DNA of 64,000 bases from Alkalibacter mobilis (GTDB lineage: Bacteria > Bacillota > Clostridia > Eubacteriales > Alkalibacteraceae). Each line of letters starts with the position of its first letter. Within the stretch, counting starts at the first letter, position 1. Position numbers and translations under genes: made by a program. The stretch spans positions 40,798 to 104,797 of the forward strand of contig NZ_JADNRK010000007.1 in assembly GCF_015594845.1 (NCBI RefSeq). The letters are read 5' to 3'. This document shows, piece after piece, positions 9,994 to 19,365 of this stretch. A model generated the notes under the pieces. The model was not told the origin of the DNA and searched no databases. It saw nothing but the letters and a program-made list of their open reading frames with translations.

Positions 9994-10638
9994 ATGCAAA
10001 GGCACTCAGTGAAGGTTTCAATGGCAGTGGTTAGAAGGCTGCCGAAATACTATAGATATCTTGGGGATTTACTTCATAACGACATTACAAGAATATCATC
10101 AAAGGAGCTAGGAAAGTTAATGGGGCTGACTGCATCGCAGATCAGACAAGATCTAAATTGCTTTGGAGGCTTCGGACAGCAAGGTTATGGTTATAACGTT
10201 GAGGAGCTGCAAAAGGAAATAGGAAATATACTGGGTCTTAACAAAACCTATAGCTGTGTAATTGTAGGAGCGGGTAATCTGGGACAGGCAATTGCAAATT
10301 ACGAAGGTTTCCGCAGGGAAGGCTTTATACTAAAAGCCATGTTCGATGTAAATCCAAGGTTGATAGGAAATACAATAAGGGACATAAAGATACTTGATAT
10401 CATGGATCTTGGTGAATATGTAAAAGACAACGATGTTCAGCTTGGTATAATTTGCGTTCCTAAAGAACAGAGTCAATCTGTAGCAGACACGCTTATGGAC
10501 AACGGAGTCAAGGCAATCTGGAACTTTGCTCCTGCAGATGTTGAAGTTAGGGACAACGTTGTAATTGAAAATGTAGCAATAAGCGAAAGCTTGTACACTC
10601 TTACTTACTTGATGAATGAGAGTAATTTGGACATATAG
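9994..10638 (+). CDS. rex: Redox-sensing transcriptional repressor Rex
   Basis: A 214-residue NADH/NAD+ sensor that represses fermentation and respiration genes when NADH is low. The N-terminal winged helix (residues ~1-80) contains RLPKYYRYLGDL and the recognition-helix region TASQIRQDLNCFGGFGQQGYGY. The Rossmann domain has VGAGNLGQAI near residue 92. The C-terminal helix (ISESLYTLTYLMNE) is the swapped dimer element. The ATG follows GAAAGGAG. Expression is from the consensus promoter upstream. No clear Rex operator (TTGTTAA-N4-TTAACAA type) is visible in this upstream region. Confidence 0.97.
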   Translation: MQRHSVKVSMAVVRRLPKYYRYLGDLLHNDITRISSKELGKLMGLTASQIRQDLNCFGGFGQQGYGYNVEELQKEIGNILGLNKTYSCVIVGAGNLGQAIANYEGFRREGFILKAMFDVNPRLIGNTIRDIKILDIMDLGEYVKDNDVQLGIICVPKEQSQSVADTLMDNGVKAIWNFAPADVEVRDNVVIENVAISESLYTLTYLMNESNLDI

Positions 10639-10670
10639 ATCTCAATAAGCATAGTACAGGTAAATAATTT

Positions 10671-10721
10671 AGACAAAGACGTCTTGCTAAGAGTATAATA
10701 TACTCATAGCGGACGTTTTTT
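10671..10721 (+). terminator. Terminator/attenuator between rex and glnA with an overlapping ANTAR-like hexaloop hairpin
   Basis: A long hairpin (10675-10697 pairing with 10699-10720) ends in a run of seven T, giving a strong intrinsic terminator. Its 5' arm overlaps a small alternative hairpin at 10671-10684: stem AGAC/GTCT around the six-base loop AAAGAC. That loop has A at position 1 and G at position 4, the hallmark of ANTAR-bound RNA. The two structures cannot form together, which fits antitermination of glnA by the ANTAR regulator encoded at 13059. The usual second hexaloop hairpin upstream was not found. Confidence 0.6.
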
Positions 10722-10759
10722 ATTTATTTTTAATATGATTTTAAAGGGAGGAACAAATT

Positions 10760-12088
10760 ATGACAACGACTAAAGAACAAATCATGCAGAGTGCCAAAGA
10801 TCTGGATGTAGAATTTATTCATCTTCAATTTACAGACTTGAACGGAGTTATGAAAAATCTTTCCGTAACGTATGAGCAATTGGAAAAAGCTCTAGACGGA
10901 GAAATAATGTTTGACGGCTCATCAATAGACGGATTTGTCAGGATAGAAGAATCTGACATGTATTTAAAACCCGATTTAAACACTTTTGTCGTATTTCCAT
11001 GGAAACCGCAGGTTGGAAGAGAAGCCAGATTGATTTGTGACATATACAATTCAGACGGTACACCTTTTGCAGGATGTCCCAGGAATATACTAAAAAGACA
11101 AATAGCCGAGGCTCAAAAATTAGGTTATACAATGTATGTTGGTCCTGAATGTGAATTCTTCCTGTTTGAAGTGGATGAAAACAACAATCCAACATTGGTG
11201 ACTCATGACAATGCTGGATACTTTGATCTTGCACCTGTAGATCTGGGCGAAAGCGCAAGGCGGGACATGGTTACGACATTAAAGGAAATGGGATTTGAGA
11301 TCGAAGCTTCCCATCATGAGGTGGCACCGGGTCAACACGAGATAGATTTTAAATACTGTGATGCCCTGGAAGCAGCCGATGATATCATGACATTTAAAAT
11401 GGTCGTAAGAATTATAGCCCAAAGGCATGGACTACACGCTACATTCATGCCCAAACCAATTTTCGGCATTGCGGGATCAGGTATGCATCTTAATCAATCT
11501 TTGTTTAAAAATGGTAAAAATGCCTTCTATGATCCGAATGGTGCAGATGAACTTAGTGAAGAAGCGTATCAATATATAGCTGGTTTGATAAAGCATGCCA
11601 GACCAATGGCTGCATTGACTAATCCAACGGTAAATTCATACAAAAGATTGGTTCCCGGTTATGAGGCTCCCGTATACATTGCATGGTCTCCAAAAAATAG
11701 AAGCCCGTTGATCAGAATTCCAGCAAAAAGAGGAGCTTCCACGAGAGTTGAAATGAGAAATCCGGATCCTTCTGCCAATCCTTATCTTGCACTTGCTGCG
11801 AATCTTGGTGCGGGACTGGATGGAATAAAGAATAACTTGAAAGCGCCGGATCCAGTATATTCAAATGTTTATGAGATGTCAGCTGAAGAAAAAATCGAAT
11901 GCTGCATAGATTCTTTGCCGGGAACTTTGATCGAGGCAATCGAGGAGCTTCAAAAGGATGATTTGTTGATGGATGTATTAGGGCCTCACGCAAGAGTGAA
12001 GTATATCGAAAACAAATTGCAGGAATGGGACAGTTATAGAACAAAAGTTTCTCAATGGGAACTTGACATGTATTTGACTACAATATAA
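10760..12088 (+). CDS. glnA: Glutamine synthetase, type I-alpha
   Basis: Makes glutamine from glutamate, ammonia and ATP as a dodecamer in the cytoplasm. Its 442-residue length is that of the GSI-alpha class of Firmicutes. Motifs: FDGSSIDGF (beta-grasp domain), [11 protein letters not shown] (metal site), [16 protein letters not shown] (ATP/metal), [19 protein letters not shown] and the [19 protein letters not shown] block. The adenylylation-loop tyrosine sequence of the beta class is absent, so control is probably by feedback inhibition and transcription rather than adenylylation. AAAGGGAGG precedes the ATG. The upstream attenuator suggests control by RNA antitermination. Confidence 0.97.
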   Translation: MTTTKEQIMQSAKDLDVEFIHLQFTDLNGVMKNLSVTYEQLEKALDGEIMFDGSSIDGFVRIEESDMYLKPDLNTFVVFPWKPQVGREARLICDIYNSDGTPFAGCPRNILKRQIAEAQKLGYTMYVGPECEFFLFEVDENNNPTLVTHDNAGYFDLAPVDLGESARRDMVTTLKEMGFEIEASHHEVAPGQHEIDFKYCDALEAADDIMTFKMVVRIIAQRHGLHATFMPKPIFGIAGSGMHLNQSLFKNGKNAFYDPNGADELSEEAYQYIAGLIKHARPMAALTNPTVNSYKRLVPGYEAPVYIAWSPKNRSPLIRIPAKRGASTRVEMRNPDPSANPYLALAANLGAGLDGIKNNLKAPDPVYSNVYEMSAEEKIECCIDSLPGTLIEAIEELQKDDLLMDVLGPHARVKYIENKLQEWDSYRTKVSQWELDMYLTTI

Positions 12089-12110
12089 AAAGCCGATCAC
12101 TCGGCTTTTT
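12087..12110. terminator. Bidirectional terminator, overlapping the end of the converging lipoprotein gene
   Basis: AAAAGCCGA / TCGGCTTTT hairpin with loop TCAC, flanked by A and T runs, just after the glnA stop. On the minus strand the same hairpin contains the last codons and the TGA stop of the converging lipoprotein gene. Confidence 0.85.
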
Positions 12111-12918
12111 CAGGTTCTTTAAAAGGAAGTCTCCTTGATCTGATGTCAATCAGAAGATTGTTGATATTGTTGAATGAATTTGTGGCTCCGGATATGGAAT
12201 CCACAGGGTCGAGGCTTCTGTTTTCCAAAACTTGATTCGAATAGTTGTCAAAAACGTCTTTGAGTTCCATTCCATAAAATTCCTTGTAATTCTCGGAAAT
12301 TTCCTGGCTGGCATATTTGTCTATACCGGAATCGTTGGTTTCGCTGTAATGAACGGCTGTGATCCTGTCGCCTAAGAAGGTTATTCTCAATATTGGTCGA
12401 TAACCGTTGGCGTCGGGTTCTCCCATGGATACGTACGTGTCGTTCATTGGTAGGAGGATTTCTTCAAGATCACCCATTGATGCTTTGTTAAGGATGCTCT
12501 CCGCCAATTGTTTGAAATAATTGTTTATGTCGGGAAAATCTCCGGTACTTGGAAGATTTACAGGGTTTTGATTTTTTATCAAGCTGTTGTAGAGTCTGCC
12601 GTATATGACTTTTAGATCTAGATTGTGTGCAACCTTGAAAGATTCGTAGTACTTCGTATCGGTTATCTTGTCTTTTCCCTCAACTGACACTTCCCTGTAA
12701 TTGACTTCGGTTATTAACCCACCGTTTATGGTGAGATGCATCTCTGGACGATAACCTTCATTGTTGGTATGGGAATAAGTGCCGTAATACTTTCCGTCTT
12801 TGTAAAGATAAGGATTTTCGTCAAGGAGAACTTGTCCTTCGCCGTTGTTCACATATTCCTGTGAACAACCGGTGATGGAAATTATCATAATTAAAAAGAA
12901 CAGTATTTTTTTAAACAT
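12097..12918 (-). CDS. Lipoprotein with tandem FMN-binding-like domains
   Basis: A 273-residue exported lipoprotein: signal helix, then lipobox ITGC with Cys18. Two related halves follow (about 40-140 and 160-258), each with a GYRPxxxxT segment and a long helix. The second half ends DSISGATNS (240-248), matching the DxxSGAT flavinylation motif of FMN-binding domains; Thr246 would carry FMN. The corresponding stretch in the first half (NLPSTGDFPD, 121-130) lacks SGAT and looks degenerate. Such proteins act in extracytoplasmic electron transfer (PplA-like) after ApbE modification; ApbE is not in the window. Function is inferred from the motif only. Confidence 0.7.
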   Translation of the reverse strand: MFKKILFFLIMIISITGCSQEYVNNGEGQVLLDENPYLYKDGKYYGTYSHTNNEGYRPEMHLTINGGLITEVNYREVSVEGKDKITDTKYYESFKVAHNLDLKVIYGRLYNSLIKNQNPVNLPSTGDFPDINNYFKQLAESILNKASMGDLEEILLPMNDTYVSMGEPDANGYRPILRITFLGDRITAVHYSETNDSGIDKYASQEISENYKEFYGMELKDVFDNYSNQVLENRSLDPVDSISGATNSFNNINNLLIDIRSRRLPFKEPEKAE

Positions 12919-12994
12919 AAATGTACGCTCCGATTAAAATATTTTCAAATTTTTATTATTACCAAATCATTATATCACAAACAAGGAGGATTCA

Positions 12995-13031
12995 CCTCCG
13001 ATGCAAGCGCATCGTTGGTCGTATGTACTCA
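12995..13031 (+). repeat. Copy 1 of a 37/38-bp hairpin-containing repeat
   Basis: Shares 31 of 38 aligned positions with 14167-14204: CCTCC, a short hairpin (GATGC-AAGC-GCATC here), then GGTCGTATG and CTCA. It lies 28 bp before the start of the ANTAR regulator, and a GGAGG-ATTCA-CCTCC hairpin sits just upstream and shares its CCTCC. Confidence 0.55.
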
Positions 13032-13058
13032 TAATTTTTCAGCGAGGGGGGAGAGTAG

Positions 13059-13628
13059 ATGATTTCAGGAAATGTGATCACCGGAATAACCAATAAAAAA
13101 ATTGAAGGTACTTTGGTAGCACATTTAAAAAAAAGCGGCTATCAAGTAATATCGTTCGATGAGGGAAACTCACTTATCAGAGCTGCAAGATCAAGAAATG
13201 TAGACTTGTTGATAATAGACGAAGAAATGAAGGGTCTTAGAACCATAGACATCGTCAATGTTTTTCAGAATGAAAAAATCAGCCCAGTTATTTTGGTCAC
13301 TGCTCAACCTCGAACGGATTATATTTCCTGGATCCAAAAGGGTTGGATTTTTAATTACATTCACCAAAATATTGAAATCATGGAATTTGGAAAAGCAGTA
13401 TCGGCGGCAATGGTATTTGGTAAAAAACTGTTAGATCTGGAGAATGAAGTCCTAAAATTGAAAAAGACACTTGCCGACAGAAAGACCATAGAAAAGGCCA
13501 AGGGGATAATAATGGAAATGAAGTCATGTTCCGAAGAAGATGCGTACGGCTATCTGAGAAAAACCAGCATGGAAAAAAAGGTTTCCATCGAAATCTTGGC
13601 TCAGGCCATTATAAACAAATACAAATGA
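13059..13628 (+). CDS. ANTAR-domain response regulator (AmiR/NasR type)
   Basis: A 189-residue RNA-binding antiterminator. The N-terminal part (residues 1-120) is receiver-like, with IIDEEM at the phospho-acceptor position and LVTAQPR after strand 4. It is atypical: its N-terminus lacks the usual acidic pair. A coiled-coil helix (about 125-148) leads to the ANTAR domain (about 135-189: IEKAKGIIMEMKSCSEEDAYGYLRK). ANTAR proteins bind hexaloop hairpins and block terminators. In clostridia such regulators are commonly near glnA and control nitrogen genes; glnA lies about 1 kb upstream here. The ATG follows GAGGGGGGAG. No partner kinase is adjacent. Confidence 0.88.
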   Translation: MISGNVITGITNKKIEGTLVAHLKKSGYQVISFDEGNSLIRAARSRNVDLLIIDEEMKGLRTIDIVNVFQNEKISPVILVTAQPRTDYISWIQKGWIFNYIHQNIEIMEFGKAVSAAMVFGKKLLDLENEVLKLKKTLADRKTIEKAKGIIMEMKSCSEEDAYGYLRKTSMEKKVSIEILAQAIINKYK

Positions 13629-13658
13629 AACCACCCGCTTTTGGTGGCTTCATTTTTT
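13625..13658 (+). terminator. Intrinsic terminator after the ANTAR gene
   Basis: ATGAA-A-CCACC / GGTGG-C-TTCAT stem with one mismatch, loop of seven, then six T. It begins within the last codons of the ANTAR gene. Confidence 0.75.
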
Positions 13659-14097
13659 ATTGGTATTTACGATATTTTATATCACTGAACCTCAATAAAG
13701 CCATTAAGAGAATGCCCAAGCCGAAGATGGTGGTCAGCAGTTGTTTTAAAACGTACCACAGGAATTCTTGATGAATGTTGATATTGGGGATATAAAATGC
13801 CAGTTTAAATAAATTTAAAGCTATCACCAAGGAACAGACAAAATATTCTGAGGTGAGACTGCTTTTTTTTGTTTTCAATAAATACAAGCTTACTGCAAAC
13901 ACCGGCAACGCAATGAGCATTGTAACGAAAAATTCAAAAATCACCGCTGCTTCCATTGGCAAATTAAAAAAAGTATTGTTGTTTGAAACGGCGAAAAAGT
14001 TTAAAAATTCAATGTAATTGATGAGTATCAAAAAAACAAGTAAAAATCCATGCAGCGCACTTTTGAGAAATGTTTTTGAGTTATTTTCAGTTAACAT
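13657..14097 (-). CDS. Small integral membrane protein, unrecognised
   Basis: A 146-residue protein that I do not recognise. It is almost wholly hydrophobic, with four likely membrane helices (about 12-34, 48-74, 84-102, 110-138) separated by short polar loops; the KTKKSSLTSEY loop is likely cytoplasmic. The start ATG is preceded by GAGGAG eight bases upstream, which supports translation. It converges on the ANTAR gene and its end abuts that gene's terminator. Nothing nearby points to a function. Confidence 0.6.
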   Translation of the reverse strand: MLTENNSKTFLKSALHGFLLVFLILINYIEFLNFFAVSNNNTFFNLPMEAAVIFEFFVTMLIALPVFAVSLYLLKTKKSSLTSEYFVCSLVIALNLFKLAFYIPNINIHQEFLWYVLKQLLTTIFGLGILLMALLRFSDIKYRKYQ

Positions 14098-14157
14098 CTT
14101 GAAACTCCTCTATCAAAGTATTATTCTAAAAAGATAATGAGTGTGAAAGTAAAGCAC

Positions 14158-14272
14158 GCGGATAAACCTCCAATGCTTGCAGCATCGTCGGTCGTATGCG
14201 CTCAGCCATAGAAAATCTAAAATTTTCTCATGCAAGCACGGAAAATCCCATATTTTCTGCGGCCTAATCCGC
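14158..14272. repeat. Palindromic element containing repeat copy 2
   Basis: A 115-bp stretch bounded by GCGGAT and its inverse ATCCGC. It contains the second copy of the hairpin repeat (14167-14204) and internal inverted pairs such as ATGCTTGCA with TGCAAGCA, and GAAAATC with GATTTTC-like runs. It lies upstream of ogg and could be a small palindromic (MITE-like) element or a structured RNA. It does not contain a gene. Confidence 0.5.
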
Positions 14273-14337
14273 TTTCGCGAATATTATATCACAAAAACCG
14301 GCTTATGGCCTGTTTGAATTGGAAAGGGGTACATTTG

Positions 14338-15219
14338 TTGATCAAAGATTATTACTTGGCTCAAGGAGATATACATGCAAAAATCGACAACTTCGATTTG
14401 ATACAGACATTTGAATGCGGTCAGTGTTTCCGATGGAACAAAATCAGGGAAGGCACTTACCTGGGCATTTCCAAGGGCAATGTTCTGGAGATCGAGCAGA
14501 TAAAAGACAGGTTTGTCTTCAGGGGAACAGACATGAAAACATTTGAAAATTACTGGATGGATTACCTTGATCTTAAGAGAGACTATGCACAAATAATTGA
14601 AAAAATTTCTGTAGAACCTAATATGACAAAGGCCACCGAGTATGGGAGCGGTATTAGAATATTGCTGCAAGAAGAATGGGAAACATTGATTTCTTTTATA
14701 ATATCAGCAAACAACAACATTAAAAGAATTAAAAAAATCGTTGAAAGCTTTTCAAACCTTTTTGGAAGAGAAATTGATTACAAGGGGATCAAGTTGCATG
14801 CTTTTCCCAAGCCAGATGAAATATCTGAAATAACATGTGGCGATTTGGGTGAAATAAGGTGCGGTTACAGGGCTGATTATATTCTGGATGCCGTAAAAAA
14901 AGTTAATGACGGAGTAGTGAATATTTCAAAAATACGAGAAATGAGTTATGAAGAAGGCGTGAAAGAACTTTTGAAAATCAAAGGGGTGGGACCCAAAGTC
15001 GCAGATTGTGTTCTGTTGTACTCAGGTGGAAAGCATGAAAGCTACCCTGTGGATGTCTGGGTCAAAAGAGTCACGGAGGCTTTGTATATCAAGAAGGAAA
15101 CAAAACCGGCTGACATCAAGAAGTTTGCTGATGAAATGTGGGGTGGGGATGCCGGATTTGCCCAGCAGTATCTGTTTTATTATGCACGAGAAAATCAATT
15201 GGAGGCGGGAGAAGTATAA
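14338..15219 (+). CDS. ogg: 8-oxoguanine DNA glycosylase/AP lyase (clostridial Ogg)
   Basis: Removes 8-oxoguanine opposite cytosine in base excision repair. With the TTG start at 14338 (GGAAAGGGG eight bases upstream) it has 293 residues, the length of clostridial Ogg; reading further upstream would run into the palindromic element and lacks a ribosome site. The N-terminal domain has TFECGQCFRW. The helix-hairpin-helix (LLKIKGVGPKVADC) carries the catalytic Lys220, and VDVWVKRV carries Asp239, in the same arrangement as Lys249/Asp268 of human OGG1. The stop shares one base with the next gene's ATG. Confidence 0.92.
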   Translation: MIKDYYLAQGDIHAKIDNFDLIQTFECGQCFRWNKIREGTYLGISKGNVLEIEQIKDRFVFRGTDMKTFENYWMDYLDLKRDYAQIIEKISVEPNMTKATEYGSGIRILLQEEWETLISFIISANNNIKRIKKIVESFSNLFGREIDYKGIKLHAFPKPDEISEITCGDLGEIRCGYRADYILDAVKKVNDGVVNISKIREMSYEEGVKELLKIKGVGPKVADCVLLYSGGKHESYPVDVWVKRVTEALYIKKETKPADIKKFADEMWGGDAGFAQQYLFYYARENQLEAGEV

Positions 15220-15896
15220 TGACGGGAAATATAGTAAACACTGCGGCAATTCTAATTGGAGGCCTTCTGGGTTTGGCTTTCAAAAAAAAGATAGCTGAAA
15301 GATTCAGCAATATAATGGTTGAGGCTCTGGCTCTGGCTATTATGGTGTATGGCATCAGTCAGGGGATCACTACACAGAATCCGCTCGTATTGTTTGCCAG
15401 CATAGCTATTGGGGCATTGATAGGCGAGATGATCGATATCGAAAAGAAATTGAATGATCTTGGAGATTACTTTCAAAACAGAATGAAAAATTCTACAAAT
15501 GTCACTCAGGGTTTTGTAACAGCTTCGCTGCTGTTTTGTGTAGGAGCCATGGCTATCATGGGAGGACTTCAAAGCGGACTTCAGGGAAATCACGAAATAT
15601 TATACGCAAAATCTTTTCTTGACGGAGTCATGTCAGTAATTTTTGCATCTGCACTCGGGGTAGGAGTTTTGCTTGCTGCAGGGTCTGTTTTTGCGTATCA
15701 GGGAATCATCATATTGATGTCAGGATTGCTAAAACCATTTTTGGCTGCGAACGTAGTAGTGGAAATGACAGCGGTTGGAGGAGTGCTGATTTTTGCCATA
15801 GGGATCACAATGCTTAAAATCAAGCACCTGAAATTGGGCAACATGCTGCCAGCAGTTTTCATACCTATCATAATAAATATTTTTTATACGTTGTAA
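15219..15896 (+). CDS. DUF554 family membrane protein
   Basis: A 225-residue membrane protein of the DUF554 (YqgA/YdfK) family, recognised from the N-terminus TGNIVNTAAILIGGLLG and the IAIGALIGEMIDIEKKLNDLG segment. About six or seven hydrophobic helices are visible. Its transport or other role is unknown in any organism I know of. The ATG overlaps the ogg stop by one base, so the two are co-translated; a longer reading starting inside ogg is not needed. A terminator follows. Confidence 0.85.
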   Translation: MTGNIVNTAAILIGGLLGLAFKKKIAERFSNIMVEALALAIMVYGISQGITTQNPLVLFASIAIGALIGEMIDIEKKLNDLGDYFQNRMKNSTNVTQGFVTASLLFCVGAMAIMGGLQSGLQGNHEILYAKSFLDGVMSVIFASALGVGVLLAAGSVFAYQGIIILMSGLLKPFLAANVVVEMTAVGGVLIFAIGITMLKIKHLKLGNMLPAVFIPIIINIFYTL

Positions 15897-15914
15897 TAAA
15901 TTTATAAGAAAAAT

Positions 15915-15939
15915 GTCAACATTATGTGTTGACTTTTTT
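15915..15939 (+). terminator. Terminator after DUF554 gene, sharing bases with the groE -35 box
   Basis: GTCAACA-TTATG-TGTTGAC hairpin (7-bp stem) followed by six T. Its 3' arm supplies TTGAC of the groES -35 element (TTGACT, 15929-15934). Confidence 0.8.
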
Positions 15940-15960
15940 CTTATTGTTTTATATTATAAT
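15929..15960 (+). promoter_or_regulatory. groESL promoter
   Basis: TTGACT at 15929 and TATAAT at 15955-15960, immediately before the CIRCE operator. The spacer between these two is 20 bp, longer than ideal; TATATT at 15950 gives 15 bp. The exact -10 choice is therefore open. Confidence 0.6.
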
Positions 15961-15968
15961 AAGTGTCA

Positions 15969-15995
15969 TTAGCACTCGATATTGGTGAGTGCTAA
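15969..15995 (+). promoter_or_regulatory. CIRCE operator (HrcA binding site)
   Basis: TTAGCACTC, nine bases, GAGTGCTAA: an exact CIRCE element upstream of groES. It is the binding site of the heat-shock repressor HrcA, whose gene is outside the window. Confidence 0.97.
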
Positions 15996-16023
15996 CAATT
16001 AAAAAATGAACTTTATCGCATAA

Positions 16024-16320
<297 letters not shown>

Positions 16321-16350
16321 ATATCACATAAAGTTTAGGAGGAGAAATAA

Positions 16351-17976
<1,626 letters not shown>

Positions 17977-18005
17977 GTCTTTAACAGGACTTTCAGTAAA
18001 ACTTT

Positions 18006-18042
18006 AAAAATTCCGGATATCGATCGATCCGGAATTTTTTTT
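18006..18042 (+). terminator. groESL terminator
   Basis: AAATTCCGGAT / ATCCGGAATTT hairpin (11-bp stem, 8-nt loop) followed by a T run. Confidence 0.9.
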
Positions 18043-18072
18043 ACGATCGATATAAGTGTATATACAGCTGCA

Positions 18073-18101
18073 TTGACATGAAAAGTGCCATGGTGTAAAC
18101 T
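18073..18101 (+). promoter_or_regulatory. Probable sigma-A promoter of the PfoR-like gene
   Basis: TTGACA (18073-18078), 17-bp spacer, TAAACT (18096-18101), 40 bp before the ATG. Confidence 0.6.
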
Positions 18102-18141
18102 TAAATGATGAAGTTTAAATTACCGGAAAGGAAGACTTAAA

Positions 18142-19152
18142 ATGAAGAACATCAAGGAATTTTTGGCGAAGAAGGATATCGAATTCACCATTAAAAGATA
18201 TCTCATCGATACACTCAGTTTCATGGCTTACGCTCTTTTTGCCACACTGATCATCGGAAGTATTCTAAATCAGGTCGGCTCTTTATTGAAAATTGGTTTT
18301 TTAACAGAGGTGGTATGGCCGGCGGCCAGAACCATGACTGCACCCGCCATCGCTGTGGCAGTAGCATATGCACTTAAAGCACCACCCCTCGTTATTTTTG
18401 CATCGGCAATTAACGGAGCAATCGGAGGCGATCCGGTTTCCGCTTTGATAGCAGGTATAGTAGGTGGAGAGTTCGGCAAATTGGTATCAAAGGAGACTAA
18501 AGTCGATATCATTGTAACCCCGGCAACAACTATAATCACCGGTGGCGCCGCTGCGTACTTTGTAGGTCCTGCAATTGCTGCTTTTATGGCCGGATTTGGT
18601 CAGGTTATTATGTGGGCTACCGAACAACAACCAGTACCAATGGGCATGATAATTTCTTCATTGATGGGAATAGCACTGACTTTGCCCATCAGTTCCGCTG
18701 CCATAGGATTGATGCTCGGATTAAGTGGGCTGGCTGCTGGTGCTGCTACCGTAGGTTGTTCGTGTCAAATGATCGGATTTGCGGTCATGAGTTACAAGGA
18801 AAACGGTATGGGAGGTTTCTTTGCCCAGGGCTTGGGTACTTCAATGTTGCAGATGCCTAATATCGTAAAAAATCCGAGGGTCTGGATACCGCCGATAGCA
18901 TCTTCTATTATACTGGGGCCTATAGCGACTACTTTTTTTAAGATGGAGAATGTTCCCTATGGTTCGGGAATGGGAACCAGCGGGTTGGTAGGGCAATTTG
19001 GAACAATAGAGGCCATGGGTGCAGGAGTAAATGTTTGGGTCGGGATAATATTGTTGCACTTCGTACTTCCGGCAATCTTGACTCTTGCAATTTCAGGATT
19101 GCTTGGAAAGCTTGGTTGGATAAAAGATGGTGATCTTAAATTGGACATTTAG
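18142..19152 (+). CDS. PTS_EIIC_2 (PfoR-type) membrane protein
   Basis: A 336-residue polytopic membrane protein rich in Gly and Ala with 8-10 hydrophobic helices. It resembles the PTS_EIIC_2 family, which includes PfoR of Clostridium perfringens, originally named as a regulator of perfringolysin. Conserved stretches include AINGAIGGDPVSALIAGIVGGEFG, TPATTIITGG and GMGTSGLVGQFGTIEAMG. No EIIA/EIIB domains or genes accompany it, so classical phosphotransferase uptake is doubtful; these proteins may be stand-alone transporters. GGAAAGGAAG precedes the ATG. It is transcribed alone. Confidence 0.75.
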   Translation: MKNIKEFLAKKDIEFTIKRYLIDTLSFMAYALFATLIIGSILNQVGSLLKIGFLTEVVWPAARTMTAPAIAVAVAYALKAPPLVIFASAINGAIGGDPVSALIAGIVGGEFGKLVSKETKVDIIVTPATTIITGGAAAYFVGPAIAAFMAGFGQVIMWATEQQPVPMGMIISSLMGIALTLPISSAAIGLMLGLSGLAAGAATVGCSCQMIGFAVMSYKENGMGGFFAQGLGTSMLQMPNIVKNPRVWIPPIASSIILGPIATTFFKMENVPYGSGMGTSGLVGQFGTIEAMGAGVNVWVGIILLHFVLPAILTLAISGLLGKLGWIKDGDLKLDI

Positions 19153-19171
19153 TTTAATGGAAAAATATCTG

Positions 19172-19202
19172 GGTGATACTCAACTTTGAGTCTCACCTTT
19201 TT
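19172..19202 (+). terminator. Terminator after the PfoR-like gene
   Basis: GGTGA-t-ACTCAa / TTGAGT-c-TCACC hairpin followed by five T. The rest of the 213-bp gap holds a smaller hairpin, AACATA/TATGTT followed by T8 (near 19260-19285), and no gene. Confidence 0.75.
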
Positions 19203-19365
19203 AAATTTTACTTGTTAAATGATGACACGACCCGTGTTACTGTTTCGGTCATTGTGCAAAACATACAAATAATATGTTTTTTTTAATGCATGGATTACAT
19301 TTTTAATGGTGGACTGTTAATATAAAATGGAATGCAGATGACTTAATGCGAGGAGTAATACTATT

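Noticed and set aside
14230..14337. N-terminal extension of the Ogg gene from ATG 14230
   Set aside because: It runs through the palindromic element, has no ribosome site and exceeds the family length; TTG 14338 has a good site.
15955..15995. CIRCE hairpin as a terminator
   Set aside because: It matches the HrcA operator exactly and lacks a following T run.
18142..19152. Complete PTS sugar permease
   Set aside because: There are no IIA or IIB domains or genes nearby, and the protein matches the stand-alone PfoR-type family.
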